Shown: one piece after another, positions 52,725 through 59,985 of the stretch | Position numbering within the stretch: position 1 is the stretch's first letter | Layout: each line of letters begins with the position of its first letter | Origin: UBA11524 sp965646445 | GTDB taxonomy: Bacteria > Bacillota > Clostridia > Christensenellales > Aristaeellaceae | Reading direction: 5' to 3' | DNA length: 64,000 nucleotides | Assembly (NCBI GenBank): GCA_965646445.1 | Contig: CBFFZW010000005.1 | Span: 35,789-99,788, forward strand | Program-made: the position numbers and the translations under genes | Notes under the pieces: model-generated | Database searches by the model: none | What the model was told of the DNA's origin: nothing | Seen by the model: the letters and a program-made list of their open reading frames with translations, nothing else

Positions 52725-54752
52725 TTGAAGAAGTCTTCAAGGGGTCTGATGAGCTATGTGGTGCTGATTGGCACCTTCCTGCTCATTTCGATCCTGCTCA
52801 ACAATATGATGGGGGGCCCGGTCAACCGGCGCATCGAATATCCGCAGCTGCTGCAGATGATCCAGGAGGATCAGGTGGCGCGGGTGGCCATCCGCAACAA
52901 CAACCTGGTGGGCCTCAAGCGCAATACCACCGTGGCCGCCGCGGATTTCCCCGAAAGAGCTTATGATTTTGAAACCACCATCGGCGAGGACTTTATCGAG
53001 ACCGTCCGCCAGATGGAGGCGGTGAAGCAGGGCAAGACCCTGAACGATATTTCCGTGGGCGATCTGGGCTTCACGGTGGAATACCGCGCCCCCGTGGTGA
53101 CGCCCTGGTGGTATGATTTCCTGCCCTTCCTGATTATTTCCCTGGTGCTGGTGCTGGTCTGGTACCTGATGATGCGGGCGCAGACCGGCGGCGGCAACAA
53201 GGTGATGTCCTTTGGCAAGAGCCATGCCCGTTTGCAGGAGCCCGGGAAGAACAAGGTGACCTTTGCCGACGTGGCTGGGGCGGACGAGGAAAAGGAAGAG
53301 CTCCAGGAGATGGTGGATTTCCTGCGCAACCCCAAGGCCTATACGGAATTGGGGGCCCGCATTCCCAAGGGCGTGCTGCTGGTGGGCCCTCCCGGCACGG
53401 GCAAAACCCTGCTGGCCAAGGCCGTGGCGGGGGAGGCCGGGGTGCCCTTCTTCAGCATCTCTGGCTCCGACTTTGTGGAAATGTTCGTGGGCGTTGGCGC
53501 CAGCCGTGTCCGCGACCTTTTCGACCAGGCCAAGAAGGCCGCGCCCGCCATCGTCTTCATTGACGAGATCGACGCGGTGGGCCGCCATCGCGGCGCGGGT
53601 CTGGGCGGCGGCCATGACGAACGTGAACAGACGCTGAATCAGCTGCTGGTGGAAATGGACGGCTTCGCCATCAACGAAGGCGTCATTGTGATGGCGGCCA
53701 CCAACCGCCGGGATATTCTGGATCCCGCGCTGCTGCGCCCCGGCCGCTTTGACCGCCAGGTGACGGTGAACTACCCCGACCAGGAGGGCCGCGTGGCCAT
53801 CCTGAAGGTTCACAGCAAGGGCAAGCCCCTGGCGGAGGACGTCGATCTGAACAACATCGCCAAGCGCGTGCCCTACGCCACCGGCGCGGAGCTGGAGAAC
53901 GTGATGAACGAGGCGGCCATCCTGGCGGCCCGGGCGCGGAAGAAGGTCATCGACCAGCAGCTGCTGGTGGACGCCATCGCCCGGGTGCAGATGGGCCCGG
54001 AGAAGCGCAGCCATAAGGTGACCGACCGCGACCGCCGCATGGTGGCCATCCATGAGGCAGGCCACGCCATGGTGATGCACTTCCTGCCCGGCGGGGACGA
54101 GGTGCATCTGGTGACCATCGTGCCCCGTGGTCAGGCGGCGGGCCATACTCTGGGTCTACCTGATGAGGAGAACGATTTGCTGACCAAGAGCCAGCTGATG
54201 GCGCGCATTGCCGGACTGCTGGGCGGTCATGCGGCGGAGCAGCTGGGCCTGGGCGAGTTTTCCACCGGCGCCACCAGCGATCTGCAGCGGGCCACCGATC
54301 TGTGCCGCAGGATGGTGACGCAGTTCGGCATGAGCGAAAAGCTGGGCCCGGTCTATCTGGACAGCGATCAGGAAGTTTTTGTGGGCATGGAGTTTGGTCA
54401 GAGCCGCGGCTATTCCGAGGAGGTGGCGGCGAAGATCGACGCGGAGGTTCGCCGTCTGCTGGACGAAGCCTACGACATGGCGCTGGCGGCCATCACCGAC
54501 CATCGGGAGCGCTTTGACGCCCTGGTGGAGGCGCTGCTGAAGCTGGATACGGTCAGCCGCCGCGAGTTTGTGGCGCTGATGGAGACCGGCGAGATTCCCG
54601 AGGGCCTGGAGGACGATAAGCCCCGGGCGGCCGCGCCCATTCCGCCCAAGCCCGAGAAGGAACCGACCGTGCCCGACCGGCCTGAGCTGCCGCCGGACAT
54701 TCTGCTGGGCGGACTCGGCTCGCAGGACGATCATGACGAGCATCAGACCTGA
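52725..54752 (+). CDS. ftsH: ATP-dependent zinc metalloprotease FtsH
   Basis: A 675-residue membrane-bound AAA protease. Two membrane segments (about 9-27 and 126-148) flank a small extracytoplasmic domain. The AAA domain has Walker A GPPGTGKT (221-228), Walker B IVFIDEIDAVG, the pore motif MFVGVGASRVRDLF, and the second region of homology ATNRRDILDPALLRPGRFDR. The zinc site is HEAGH (443-447). It degrades unassembled membrane proteins and regulators. It starts at TTG (52725) after AAGGAGGAGCCCGA. The acidic, proline-rich tail (AAAPIPPKPEKEPTVPDRP) is normal. It overlaps the next gene by 20 bases. Confidence 0.97.
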   Translation: MKKSSRGLMSYVVLIGTFLLISILLNNMMGGPVNRRIEYPQLLQMIQEDQVARVAIRNNNLVGLKRNTTVAAADFPERAYDFETTIGEDFIETVRQMEAVKQGKTLNDISVGDLGFTVEYRAPVVTPWWYDFLPFLIISLVLVLVWYLMMRAQTGGGNKVMSFGKSHARLQEPGKNKVTFADVAGADEEKEELQEMVDFLRNPKAYTELGARIPKGVLLVGPPGTGKTLLAKAVAGEAGVPFFSISGSDFVEMFVGVGASRVRDLFDQAKKAAPAIVFIDEIDAVGRHRGAGLGGGHDEREQTLNQLLVEMDGFAINEGVIVMAATNRRDILDPALLRPGRFDRQVTVNYPDQEGRVAILKVHSKGKPLAEDVDLNNIAKRVPYATGAELENVMNEAAILAARARKKVIDQQLLVDAIARVQMGPEKRSHKVTDRDRRMVAIHEAGHAMVMHFLPGGDEVHLVTIVPRGQAAGHTLGLPDEENDLLTKSQLMARIAGLLGGHAAEQLGLGEFSTGATSDLQRATDLCRRMVTQFGMSEKLGPVYLDSDQEVFVGMEFGQSRGYSEEVAAKIDAEVRRLLDEAYDMALAAITDHRERFDALVEALLKLDTVSRREFVALMETGEIPEGLEDDKPRAAAPIPPKPEKEPTVPDRPELPPDILLGGLGSQDDHDEHQT

Positions 54753-55563
54753 TCTGCACCTGCATTCTAATGCCAGCGACGGCGCGCTGCCGCCCGGCTT
54801 GCTGGCGGAGTGGGCAGCGGCGTCCGGCGTGACCCTGGTGGCGCTGACGGATCATGACACCATGGACGGCGTGAACAGCCTTCGCGGCCGGGAGACGCCC
54901 ATCCCCGTTCTTCCGGGGGTGGAGCTGAGTCTGCGGGGAATGCGCAGTTTGCATCTGCTGGGCTACGGCTGGCCAACCGGCGAGGCCTTTCAGGCTATGC
55001 TGGAGGAGCTTCAGCGCAGGCGTCGGGCGCGGGGAGCGCAGATGCTGGCCCGGCTGACGGCCCTGGGCCTGCCCCTGTCGGCAATGCCGGAGGTTAAGGT
55101 GCCGGGCAGGGCCCATATGGCCCGGGCGATGGTGGCGGCCGGCTATGTGCCGGATGTTCAGGCCGCCTTCGACCGTTATCTTGGTGAGGGCTGCCCGGCC
55201 TATGTGCCCGGTGAACGGCTGGATATGACGGAAGCGCTGCGGCTGATGCGGCAGAGCGATATGGTGCCCGTGCTGGCTCACCCGGCGCTGCTGAAAAAAG
55301 ACGAGCCAACCCTGCGCAGTTTGCTGGGCGCCTGGAAGGAACAGGGGCTCATGGGCGTGGAGGTCTACCATCCTTCCCAGGCGGGGAAGGGGTATGCCGC
55401 GCTGGAGCGCATGGTTCGGCGCATGGGCCTGCTGGTGACCGGGGGCAGCGATTATCACCTGGATGGCGACAGCCACGGCATGCCCGGCTGTACGCTGCCC
55501 GACTGGCCGTCAGCCAGCGCGGACGCCCGGGCGCTGATGCGGGCCATCCGCCATTCGTCCTGA
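54733..55563 (+). CDS. PHP-domain metal-dependent phosphoesterase (YciV/TrpH-like)
   Basis: A 276-residue protein of the PHP family. It has DLHLHSNASDGALPP near the N-terminus, TDHDTMDGV, GVELSL, VPVLAHPALL, and a final GGSDYHLDGD. These His/Asp motifs build a trinuclear metal site. Relatives hydrolyse 3',5'-nucleoside bisphosphates and trim RNA 5' ends (RNase AM). It is translationally coupled to ftsH, overlapping its last 20 bases. Confidence 0.88.
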   Translation: MTSIRPDLHLHSNASDGALPPGLLAEWAAASGVTLVALTDHDTMDGVNSLRGRETPIPVLPGVELSLRGMRSLHLLGYGWPTGEAFQAMLEELQRRRRARGAQMLARLTALGLPLSAMPEVKVPGRAHMARAMVAAGYVPDVQAAFDRYLGEGCPAYVPGERLDMTEALRLMRQSDMVPVLAHPALLKKDEPTLRSLLGAWKEQGLMGVEVYHPSQAGKGYAALERMVRRMGLLVTGGSDYHLDGDSHGMPGCTLPDWPSASADARALMRAIRHSS

Positions 55564-55618
55564 CAACATCTGAAGAAGCCATGGCAGAGCGGCGCTCTGC
55601 GGGAAAGGAGGAGGCCCC

Positions 55619-57529
55619 ATGAACAACGGCTATGTACCGCCACAGTCTGGGCAGCGTCAGCGCAGAAGCGACCGTGCTCGGCAGAGCGCGCCTGCTGGCC
55701 AGAACCAGAACTATGGCTATCAGCCCCGGCAGGAGGCTCCCTCCCAGCCGGTCAGGCCCCAGGAACCCCGTCGTCCCGTGGGGGATGGCGGCTACACGCC
55801 GCAGCAAAACGGCCGACCGGGTTATACGCCGCAGTCAAACCGGCCCAGTTCCGCGCCGCAGCGCAGCATTTACGATTACGGAAGACCCGGCGCGCCCCGG
55901 CAGGGCTATGGCGGAGGATATTTCCCGCCGCCGCCTCCTCCGCCGAGCAAGGCGCAGCGTCCGTCCCGACCTCAGCAGAGCTATCCGCCGCAGCAGGTGT
56001 GCTATCCGCCTGTGGGGGCGGGCGGTCAGCCGCCGACGAAGAATGCCTTCTGTCAGCAGGGCGGCCCTGGCGGCGAACCGCCTAAAAAGCGGCCGGTGGG
56101 CAGAATCATTCTGCTGACGCTGGCGCTGCTGGTGCTGCTGGGTGTGGCCGGTGTGGCCGGCGTCCATGTGCTCAAGGATCGCCAGGTGCAGCAATATGTG
56201 GCTCCCTACAACAACCGCTTTGTTGACGGCGTGTATGTGGACGGTATCCACCTGGGCGGCATGACGCCCGATGAGGGCATCACCGCCGTGACGGCGCAGG
56301 TGCAGCAGCGCAGTGACGCATGGTCGGTGCGGCTGATGTATCAGGGTACCCTGATTACGGAGATCACCGACGATCAGCTGGGGCTGACGGTGGACATCAT
56401 GGACGTGATGTCTGAGGCTTGGCGTCAGGGCCATACGGGCGACGCTTATCAGCGCAAGGCGGAGATGGAAAAGCTGCTGATTCAGCCCTATGAAGCCTAT
56501 ACGGCCCTGCCCAGCACCAGCGATAACAGCGCCATCGACATCCTGCTGGATCGCGTGCAGCGGCAGCTGTACATTACGCCTCAGAACGCGGCCATCATCG
56601 AGTTCGACCCCGCCAAGACCGAGCCGTTTACCTTTCAGGATGAAGTCAATGGGCGTCTCCTCAATGTCGGCCCCATCAAGGAAACGCTTTATCGCATGGT
56701 TTCGACCATGGAAAGCGGCGAGATTGAGCTCAAGCCCGAAACCATTATTCCGCAGATCACCGTGGAGACGCTCCGCAAGACCGTGGCTCTGCGCGCGGCG
56801 GCGTCCACGGACATTTCCACCCGCAGCGAGGAGAACCGTACCAACAACATCCGGCGCGCCTTCCAACAGATTTCCGGCACCATCATCCAGCCGGGAGGCA
56901 CCTTCTCCTTCAATGATATTGTGGGCAAGCGCACCATCGAGAACGGCTTCTACGAGGCGGACGAGTACGCCTACAACGAGACCGTTCGCGGCGTGGGCGG
57001 CGGCGTGTGTCAGGCCAGCTCCACCATGTATCTGGCGGCGGTGCAGGCCGGATTGGAGATCGTCAAGCGCGAGCCCCATTCCAAGGAAGTCAACTATACC
57101 GAGTACGGCAAGGACGCCACGGTGTACTGGGAATACGGCCGGAAGATTGATTTCTCCTTCCGAAACAATACCAATGGGCCCATTTATATCACCGCGGCGG
57201 TGCAAAGCTCACCGCAGAACAAGCGGCGGTTCATTGCCAAGGTGTGCATTTACGGCGAGGATCTGGAAGGCGTGACCTACGCCCTGGAAACCAAAACCAC
57301 CCAGGTTCTGAAGCCCTCCGACCCCGTTGTGACCAAGGATAAGGAAGGCAAGTACGTCACCTACACCGATCAGCAGCAAACCATATCGAAGGCCAAGGAC
57401 GGCTGTGTGGTGGACAGCTACCGCGTGAAGTATCTCAACGGCACGGAGGTTGACCGAACCTTCCTTTATACCGATACCTACAAGGCCCGGCCAGAGCAGA
57501 TCGTGGTGGGCGTGACGGAACGGTATTGA
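55619..57529 (+). CDS. VanW family protein with Q/P/Y-rich tail
   Basis: A 636-residue membrane protein. Residues 1-155 are a low-complexity cytoplasmic tail rich in Pro, Gln, Arg and Tyr. A single membrane segment follows (160-183), then peptidoglycan-binding-4-like repeats (about 195-390, VDGVYVDGIHLGGMTPDEG). The VanW domain (about 398-540) includes RSEENRTNNIRRAFQQISG, GGTFSFNDIVGKRTIENGF and GGGVCQASSTMYLAA, with a beta-rich end. VanW proteins occur in glycopeptide-resistance loci and in many Clostridia; their biochemical role is unresolved but envelope-related. GAAAGGAGGAGGCCCC precedes the start. Confidence 0.88.
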   Translation: MNNGYVPPQSGQRQRRSDRARQSAPAGQNQNYGYQPRQEAPSQPVRPQEPRRPVGDGGYTPQQNGRPGYTPQSNRPSSAPQRSIYDYGRPGAPRQGYGGGYFPPPPPPPSKAQRPSRPQQSYPPQQVCYPPVGAGGQPPTKNAFCQQGGPGGEPPKKRPVGRIILLTLALLVLLGVAGVAGVHVLKDRQVQQYVAPYNNRFVDGVYVDGIHLGGMTPDEGITAVTAQVQQRSDAWSVRLMYQGTLITEITDDQLGLTVDIMDVMSEAWRQGHTGDAYQRKAEMEKLLIQPYEAYTALPSTSDNSAIDILLDRVQRQLYITPQNAAIIEFDPAKTEPFTFQDEVNGRLLNVGPIKETLYRMVSTMESGEIELKPETIIPQITVETLRKTVALRAAASTDISTRSEENRTNNIRRAFQQISGTIIQPGGTFSFNDIVGKRTIENGFYEADEYAYNETVRGVGGGVCQASSTMYLAAVQAGLEIVKREPHSKEVNYTEYGKDATVYWEYGRKIDFSFRNNTNGPIYITAAVQSSPQNKRRFIAKVCIYGEDLEGVTYALETKTTQVLKPSDPVVTKDKEGKYVTYTDQQQTISKAKDGCVVDSYRVKYLNGTEVDRTFLYTDTYKARPEQIVVGVTERY

Positions 57530-57531
57530 TT

Positions 57532-57557
57532 TGAGCAGGAGCGTAAGCTCCTGCTCA
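57532..57557 (+). terminator. Hairpin directly after the VanW gene
   Basis: A perfect 11-bp inverted repeat (TGAGCAGGAGC and GCTCCTGCTCA, 4-nt loop) begins three bases after the stop. It lacks a T-run. A related hairpin with a T-run lies at 57768 beyond the repeat element. Confidence 0.6.
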
Positions 57558-57558
57558 G

Positions 57559-57762
57559 GGTGTCAAAAAGGCTGCTGACAATGGCACAGTAACTTGCTGT
57601 CGGCAGACTGCAAATCGAAAATCGGCGACATGTGCGGCGATTTTCGTGCTTTTTCGTTAGAAAAAGCTTCCTTACACGAACGAACGGCCGGTCGAACGGC
57701 GTAGCCGTTCGACCAGTGAGTGCAAAACTCAAACAAGTGGCTCTTGCCACTTGTTTGACACC
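57559..57762. repeat. MITE-like inverted-repeat element, copy 2 (reverse orientation)
   Basis: 204 bp with 9-bp perfect terminal inverted repeats (GGTGTCAAA at 57559-57567, TTTGACACC at 57754-57762). It also has an internal hairpin (AACAAGTGGC / GCCACTTGTT). It is homologous on the opposite strand to 42877-43096, with long identical runs in the core. It sits between two GCAGGAGC-type hairpins downstream of the VanW gene. Weak open frames cross it, but none has a start signal. Confidence 0.72.
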
Positions 57763-57767
57763 TATCG

Positions 57768-57794
57768 GCAGGAGCAATGCGCTCCTGCTTTTTT
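57768..57794 (+). terminator. Intrinsic terminator beyond the repeat element
   Basis: GCAGGAGC (57768-57775) pairs with GCTCCTGC (57781-57788), followed by six T. The stem repeats that of 57532-57557, suggesting duplication around the element. Confidence 0.8.
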
Positions 57795-57805
57795 GTGTGC
57801 GCATA

Positions 57806-57838
57806 CAAAAAATCCCCGAAGGCAGATCCTTCGAGGAT
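57806..57838 (-). terminator. Terminator of the aldolase gene
   Basis: On the minus strand TCCTCGAAGG and CCTTCGGGGA (57813-57837, one mismatch) form a hairpin followed by a T-run (57806-57812). It lies 20 bp beyond the fba stop. Confidence 0.75.
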
Positions 57839-57857
57839 GCTGAAAAGCAATAGGAAA

Positions 57858-58796
57858 TTAGGCCTTGCCGTTGCAGCCCAGCACGTCCACGATCTTGTGG
57901 GCCACCATGGCCTTCACAGCGGCGCGGGCGGGCTTGAGGTACTGGCGGGGATCGAAGTGATCCGGGTGCTCCGCGAAGTACTTGCGGATGCTGGCGGTCA
58001 TGGCCAGGCGGATGTCGGAGTCGATGTTGATCTTGCACACCGCCAGCTCAGCCGCGTGGCGCAGCTGCTCCTCGGGGATGCCGATGGCGCCGGGCATGTT
58101 GCCGCCGAACTGGTTGATCTCGGCCACAAAGTCCTGGGGCACGGAGGAGGCGCCGTGGAGCACGATGGGGAAGCCGGGCAGGCGCTTGGAGCACTCCTCC
58201 AGCACGTCAAAGCGCAGCTGGGGCTTGGTGCCGGGCTTGAACTTGTACGCGCCGTGGGAGGTACCGATGGCGATGGCCAGGGAGTCGCAGCCGGTCTTGG
58301 TCACGAACTCTTCCACTTCCTCGGGACGGGTGAACATTTCCTTGCCGGCCTCGACAACCACTTCGTCTTCCACGCCGGCCAGGGTGCCCAGCTCGGCTTC
58401 CACCACCACGCCGTGGTCATGGGCGTACTCGACCACCTTCTTGGTCAGCGCGATGTTGTCCTCGAAGGACTTGGAGGAGGCGTCGATCATGACGGAGGTG
58501 AAGCCGCCTTCGATGCAGCTCTTGCACAGCTCAAAGCTGTCGCCGTGATCCAGGTGCAGGGCAATCGGGATGTCGGGATTCTCCTGGGCGGCGGCTTCCA
58601 CCAGCTTCACCAGATAGGTGTGGTTGGCATAGGCGCGGGCGCCCTTGGACACCTGCAGGATCACGGGGGCCTTCAGCTCGCCCGCGGCCTCGGTGATGCC
58701 CTGGATGATCTCCATGTTATTGACGTTGAAGGCGCCGACGGCATAGCCGCCTTCATAGGCCTTCTTGAACATCTCCTTGGTGGTAACAATGGCCAT
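57858..58796 (-). CDS. fba: Class II fructose-1,6-bisphosphate aldolase
   Basis: A 312-residue zinc aldolase of glycolysis, splitting fructose-1,6-bisphosphate to dihydroxyacetone phosphate and glyceraldehyde-3-phosphate. Motifs are GAFNVNNMEIIQG near the N-terminus, the zinc and catalytic motif ALHLDHGDSFE, SVMIDASSKSFEDN, VEAELGTLAGVEDE, GTSHGAYKF, VLHGASSVP and KINIDSDIRLA. It starts after CAAGGAGGTTATTCCC. A monocistronic unit with its own promoter and terminator, as expected for a highly expressed gene. Confidence 0.96.
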   Translation of the reverse strand: MAIVTTKEMFKKAYEGGYAVGAFNVNNMEIIQGITEAAGELKAPVILQVSKGARAYANHTYLVKLVEAAAQENPDIPIALHLDHGDSFELCKSCIEGGFTSVMIDASSKSFEDNIALTKKVVEYAHDHGVVVEAELGTLAGVEDEVVVEAGKEMFTRPEEVEEFVTKTGCDSLAIAIGTSHGAYKFKPGTKPQLRFDVLEECSKRLPGFPIVLHGASSVPQDFVAEINQFGGNMPGAIGIPEEQLRHAAELAVCKINIDSDIRLAMTASIRKYFAEHPDHFDPRQYLKPARAAVKAMVAHKIVDVLGCNGKA

Positions 58797-58840
58797 GGGA
58801 ATAACCTCCTTGTATATGAATGCAATTTTGATCCGTGGCC

Positions 58841-58869
58841 ATTATACCATAATTCGACGGGCATGAAAA
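58841..58869 (-). promoter_or_regulatory. Promoter of fba
   Basis: On the minus strand TTTTCA (58864-58869) and a perfect TATAAT (58841-58846) are 17 bp apart. The leader is about 40 nt before the fba start. Confidence 0.65.
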
Positions 58870-59010
58870 GGGGTTTGACGAAACTTTCACAAAATCTGTA
58901 TCCTACGGAATCTTTCCGCGCTTTCGGCAGGAAGCGGGACGGGCGGCGTCGAAATACTCATCAAACGCAACAGGAATCGGAACCCTCAAAATGCTTGGGA
59001 GGTGCTTGCT

Positions 59011-59433
59011 ATGGCCAATGGCCGTGAGGTAAACGAAGGTCGGTTTTCGCTGATTGTCCAGGGGGATGGCCTGCCTGTGGAGGAAATCGAGAAGGCCCTG
59101 GGGCTTCAGGCGACGCGGCTGATCCGCAAGGGCGAGGTGCTCAACCGCCTGCCGCTGTTTGTTGCGCCGCAGGATGAATGGGTCTGCGCGGTGCCGCTGA
59201 CGGAGCCCCAGGGGGCGGACGCGGAGCTGAACGCCCTGCTGAACCGTCTTCAGGAGCGCAAAGACCTGCTGGAAAGCTGGAACGGCCGTTATCAGGTGAC
59301 GCTGCGGCTGTATGTCCAGAGCGACCACGCGCAGATTGCTTATTGCCTTATGCCCGAGACGCTGGAAAAGCTGGTGGCCATCGGCCTGCCGCTGAACGTT
59401 TCCTCGCTGAGCTGGGGCGAAGTGGGGCTGTAA
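59011..59433 (+). CDS. DUF4279-like small protein
   Basis: A 140-residue cytoplasmic protein. The pattern FSLIVQGDGLPVEEIEKALGLQATRLIRKGE, then TLRLYVQSDHAQIAYCLMPETLEKLVAIGLPLNVS, fits DUF4279, a small alpha/beta family of unknown function often found near immunity or envelope genes. The ATG at 59011 was chosen because GGGAGG lies eight bases upstream; a GTG at 59002 overlaps that site. It is divergent from fba and closed by its own terminator. Confidence 0.72.
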   Translation: MANGREVNEGRFSLIVQGDGLPVEEIEKALGLQATRLIRKGEVLNRLPLFVAPQDEWVCAVPLTEPQGADAELNALLNRLQERKDLLESWNGRYQVTLRLYVQSDHAQIAYCLMPETLEKLVAIGLPLNVSSLSWGEVGL

Positions 59434-59482
59434 GGAAGCTGCTTTCGTCTGACGGCGATATTGCCCGGATGGGTTTGTTTTG

Positions 59483-59515
59483 ATGGCGCAACAATGGGTG
59501 CGCCATCTTTTTTTG
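59483..59515 (+). terminator. Intrinsic terminator after the DUF4279 gene
   Basis: ATGGCGCA (59483-59490) pairs with TGCGCCAT (59499-59506), followed by CTTTTTTT. Confidence 0.88.
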
Positions 59516-59517
59516 CG

Positions 59518-59591
59518 CAAACTACTGGAATAGTGTTGACAAATCCAAACTACTGTGATAGTATGATAACGCAAACGATCGCGATAGTTTG
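59518..59591. promoter_or_regulatory. blaI-blaR1 promoter overlapped by three BlaI-type operators
   Basis: The promoter is TTGACA (59536-59541) with TAGTAT (59559-59564), spacer 17. Three related sites surround it: CAAACTACTGGAATAGTG (59518-59535), CAAACTACTGTGATAGTAT (59546-59564) and CAAACGATCGCGATAGTTTG (59572-59591). They share the half-site AAACTA/TAGT. One precedes the -35, one covers spacer and -10, and one lies downstream. That is the arrangement expected for autorepression by a BlaI/MecI protein. Confidence 0.82.
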
Positions 59592-59607
59592 AAAGGAAGG
59601 GATGAAA

Positions 59608-59985
59608 ATGGCCGTCAAGCTCTTTGATTCGGAGCTGAAAGTCATGGACGTACTGTGGAAAGAAGGGGATCTGCCGGCAAAACAAATTTCGGACATCCTC
59701 AAGGAGGCCATCGGCTGGAACATGAACACCACCTACACGGTGATTAAAAAGTGCATTGGCAAGGGCGCCATTGAGCGCCGGGAGCCCAATTTCCTGTGCC
59801 ATGCCCTGATCGCCAGGGATGTGGTGCAGGCGGCGGAGACGAAAGAGCTGCTTCACAAGCTGTTCGACAGCTCGCCTGACCTGCTGTTCGCGTCCCTGCT
59901 GGGCCATCAAAAGCTGTCCAAGGCGCAGCTTGACAACCTGCGCCGCATGGTATCCGACCTGCAGGAGCGGGAGGAAAACGAATGA
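59608..59985 (+). CDS. BlaI/MecI/CopY family transcriptional repressor
   Basis: A 125-residue winged-helix repressor. It has LFDSELKVMDVLWKEGDLPAKQISDIL, then the recognition region NTTYTVIKKCIGKGAIERREPNF and a helical dimerisation tail. Known members are cleaved when the partner BlaR1/MecR1 protease is activated. The ATG at 59608 lies seven bases after GGAAGG and is preferred over the one at 59602, which would abut the site. It overlaps the next gene by four bases. Confidence 0.92.
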   Translation: MAVKLFDSELKVMDVLWKEGDLPAKQISDILKEAIGWNMNTTYTVIKKCIGKGAIERREPNFLCHALIARDVVQAAETKELLHKLFDSSPDLLFASLLGHQKLSKAQLDNLRRMVSDLQEREENE

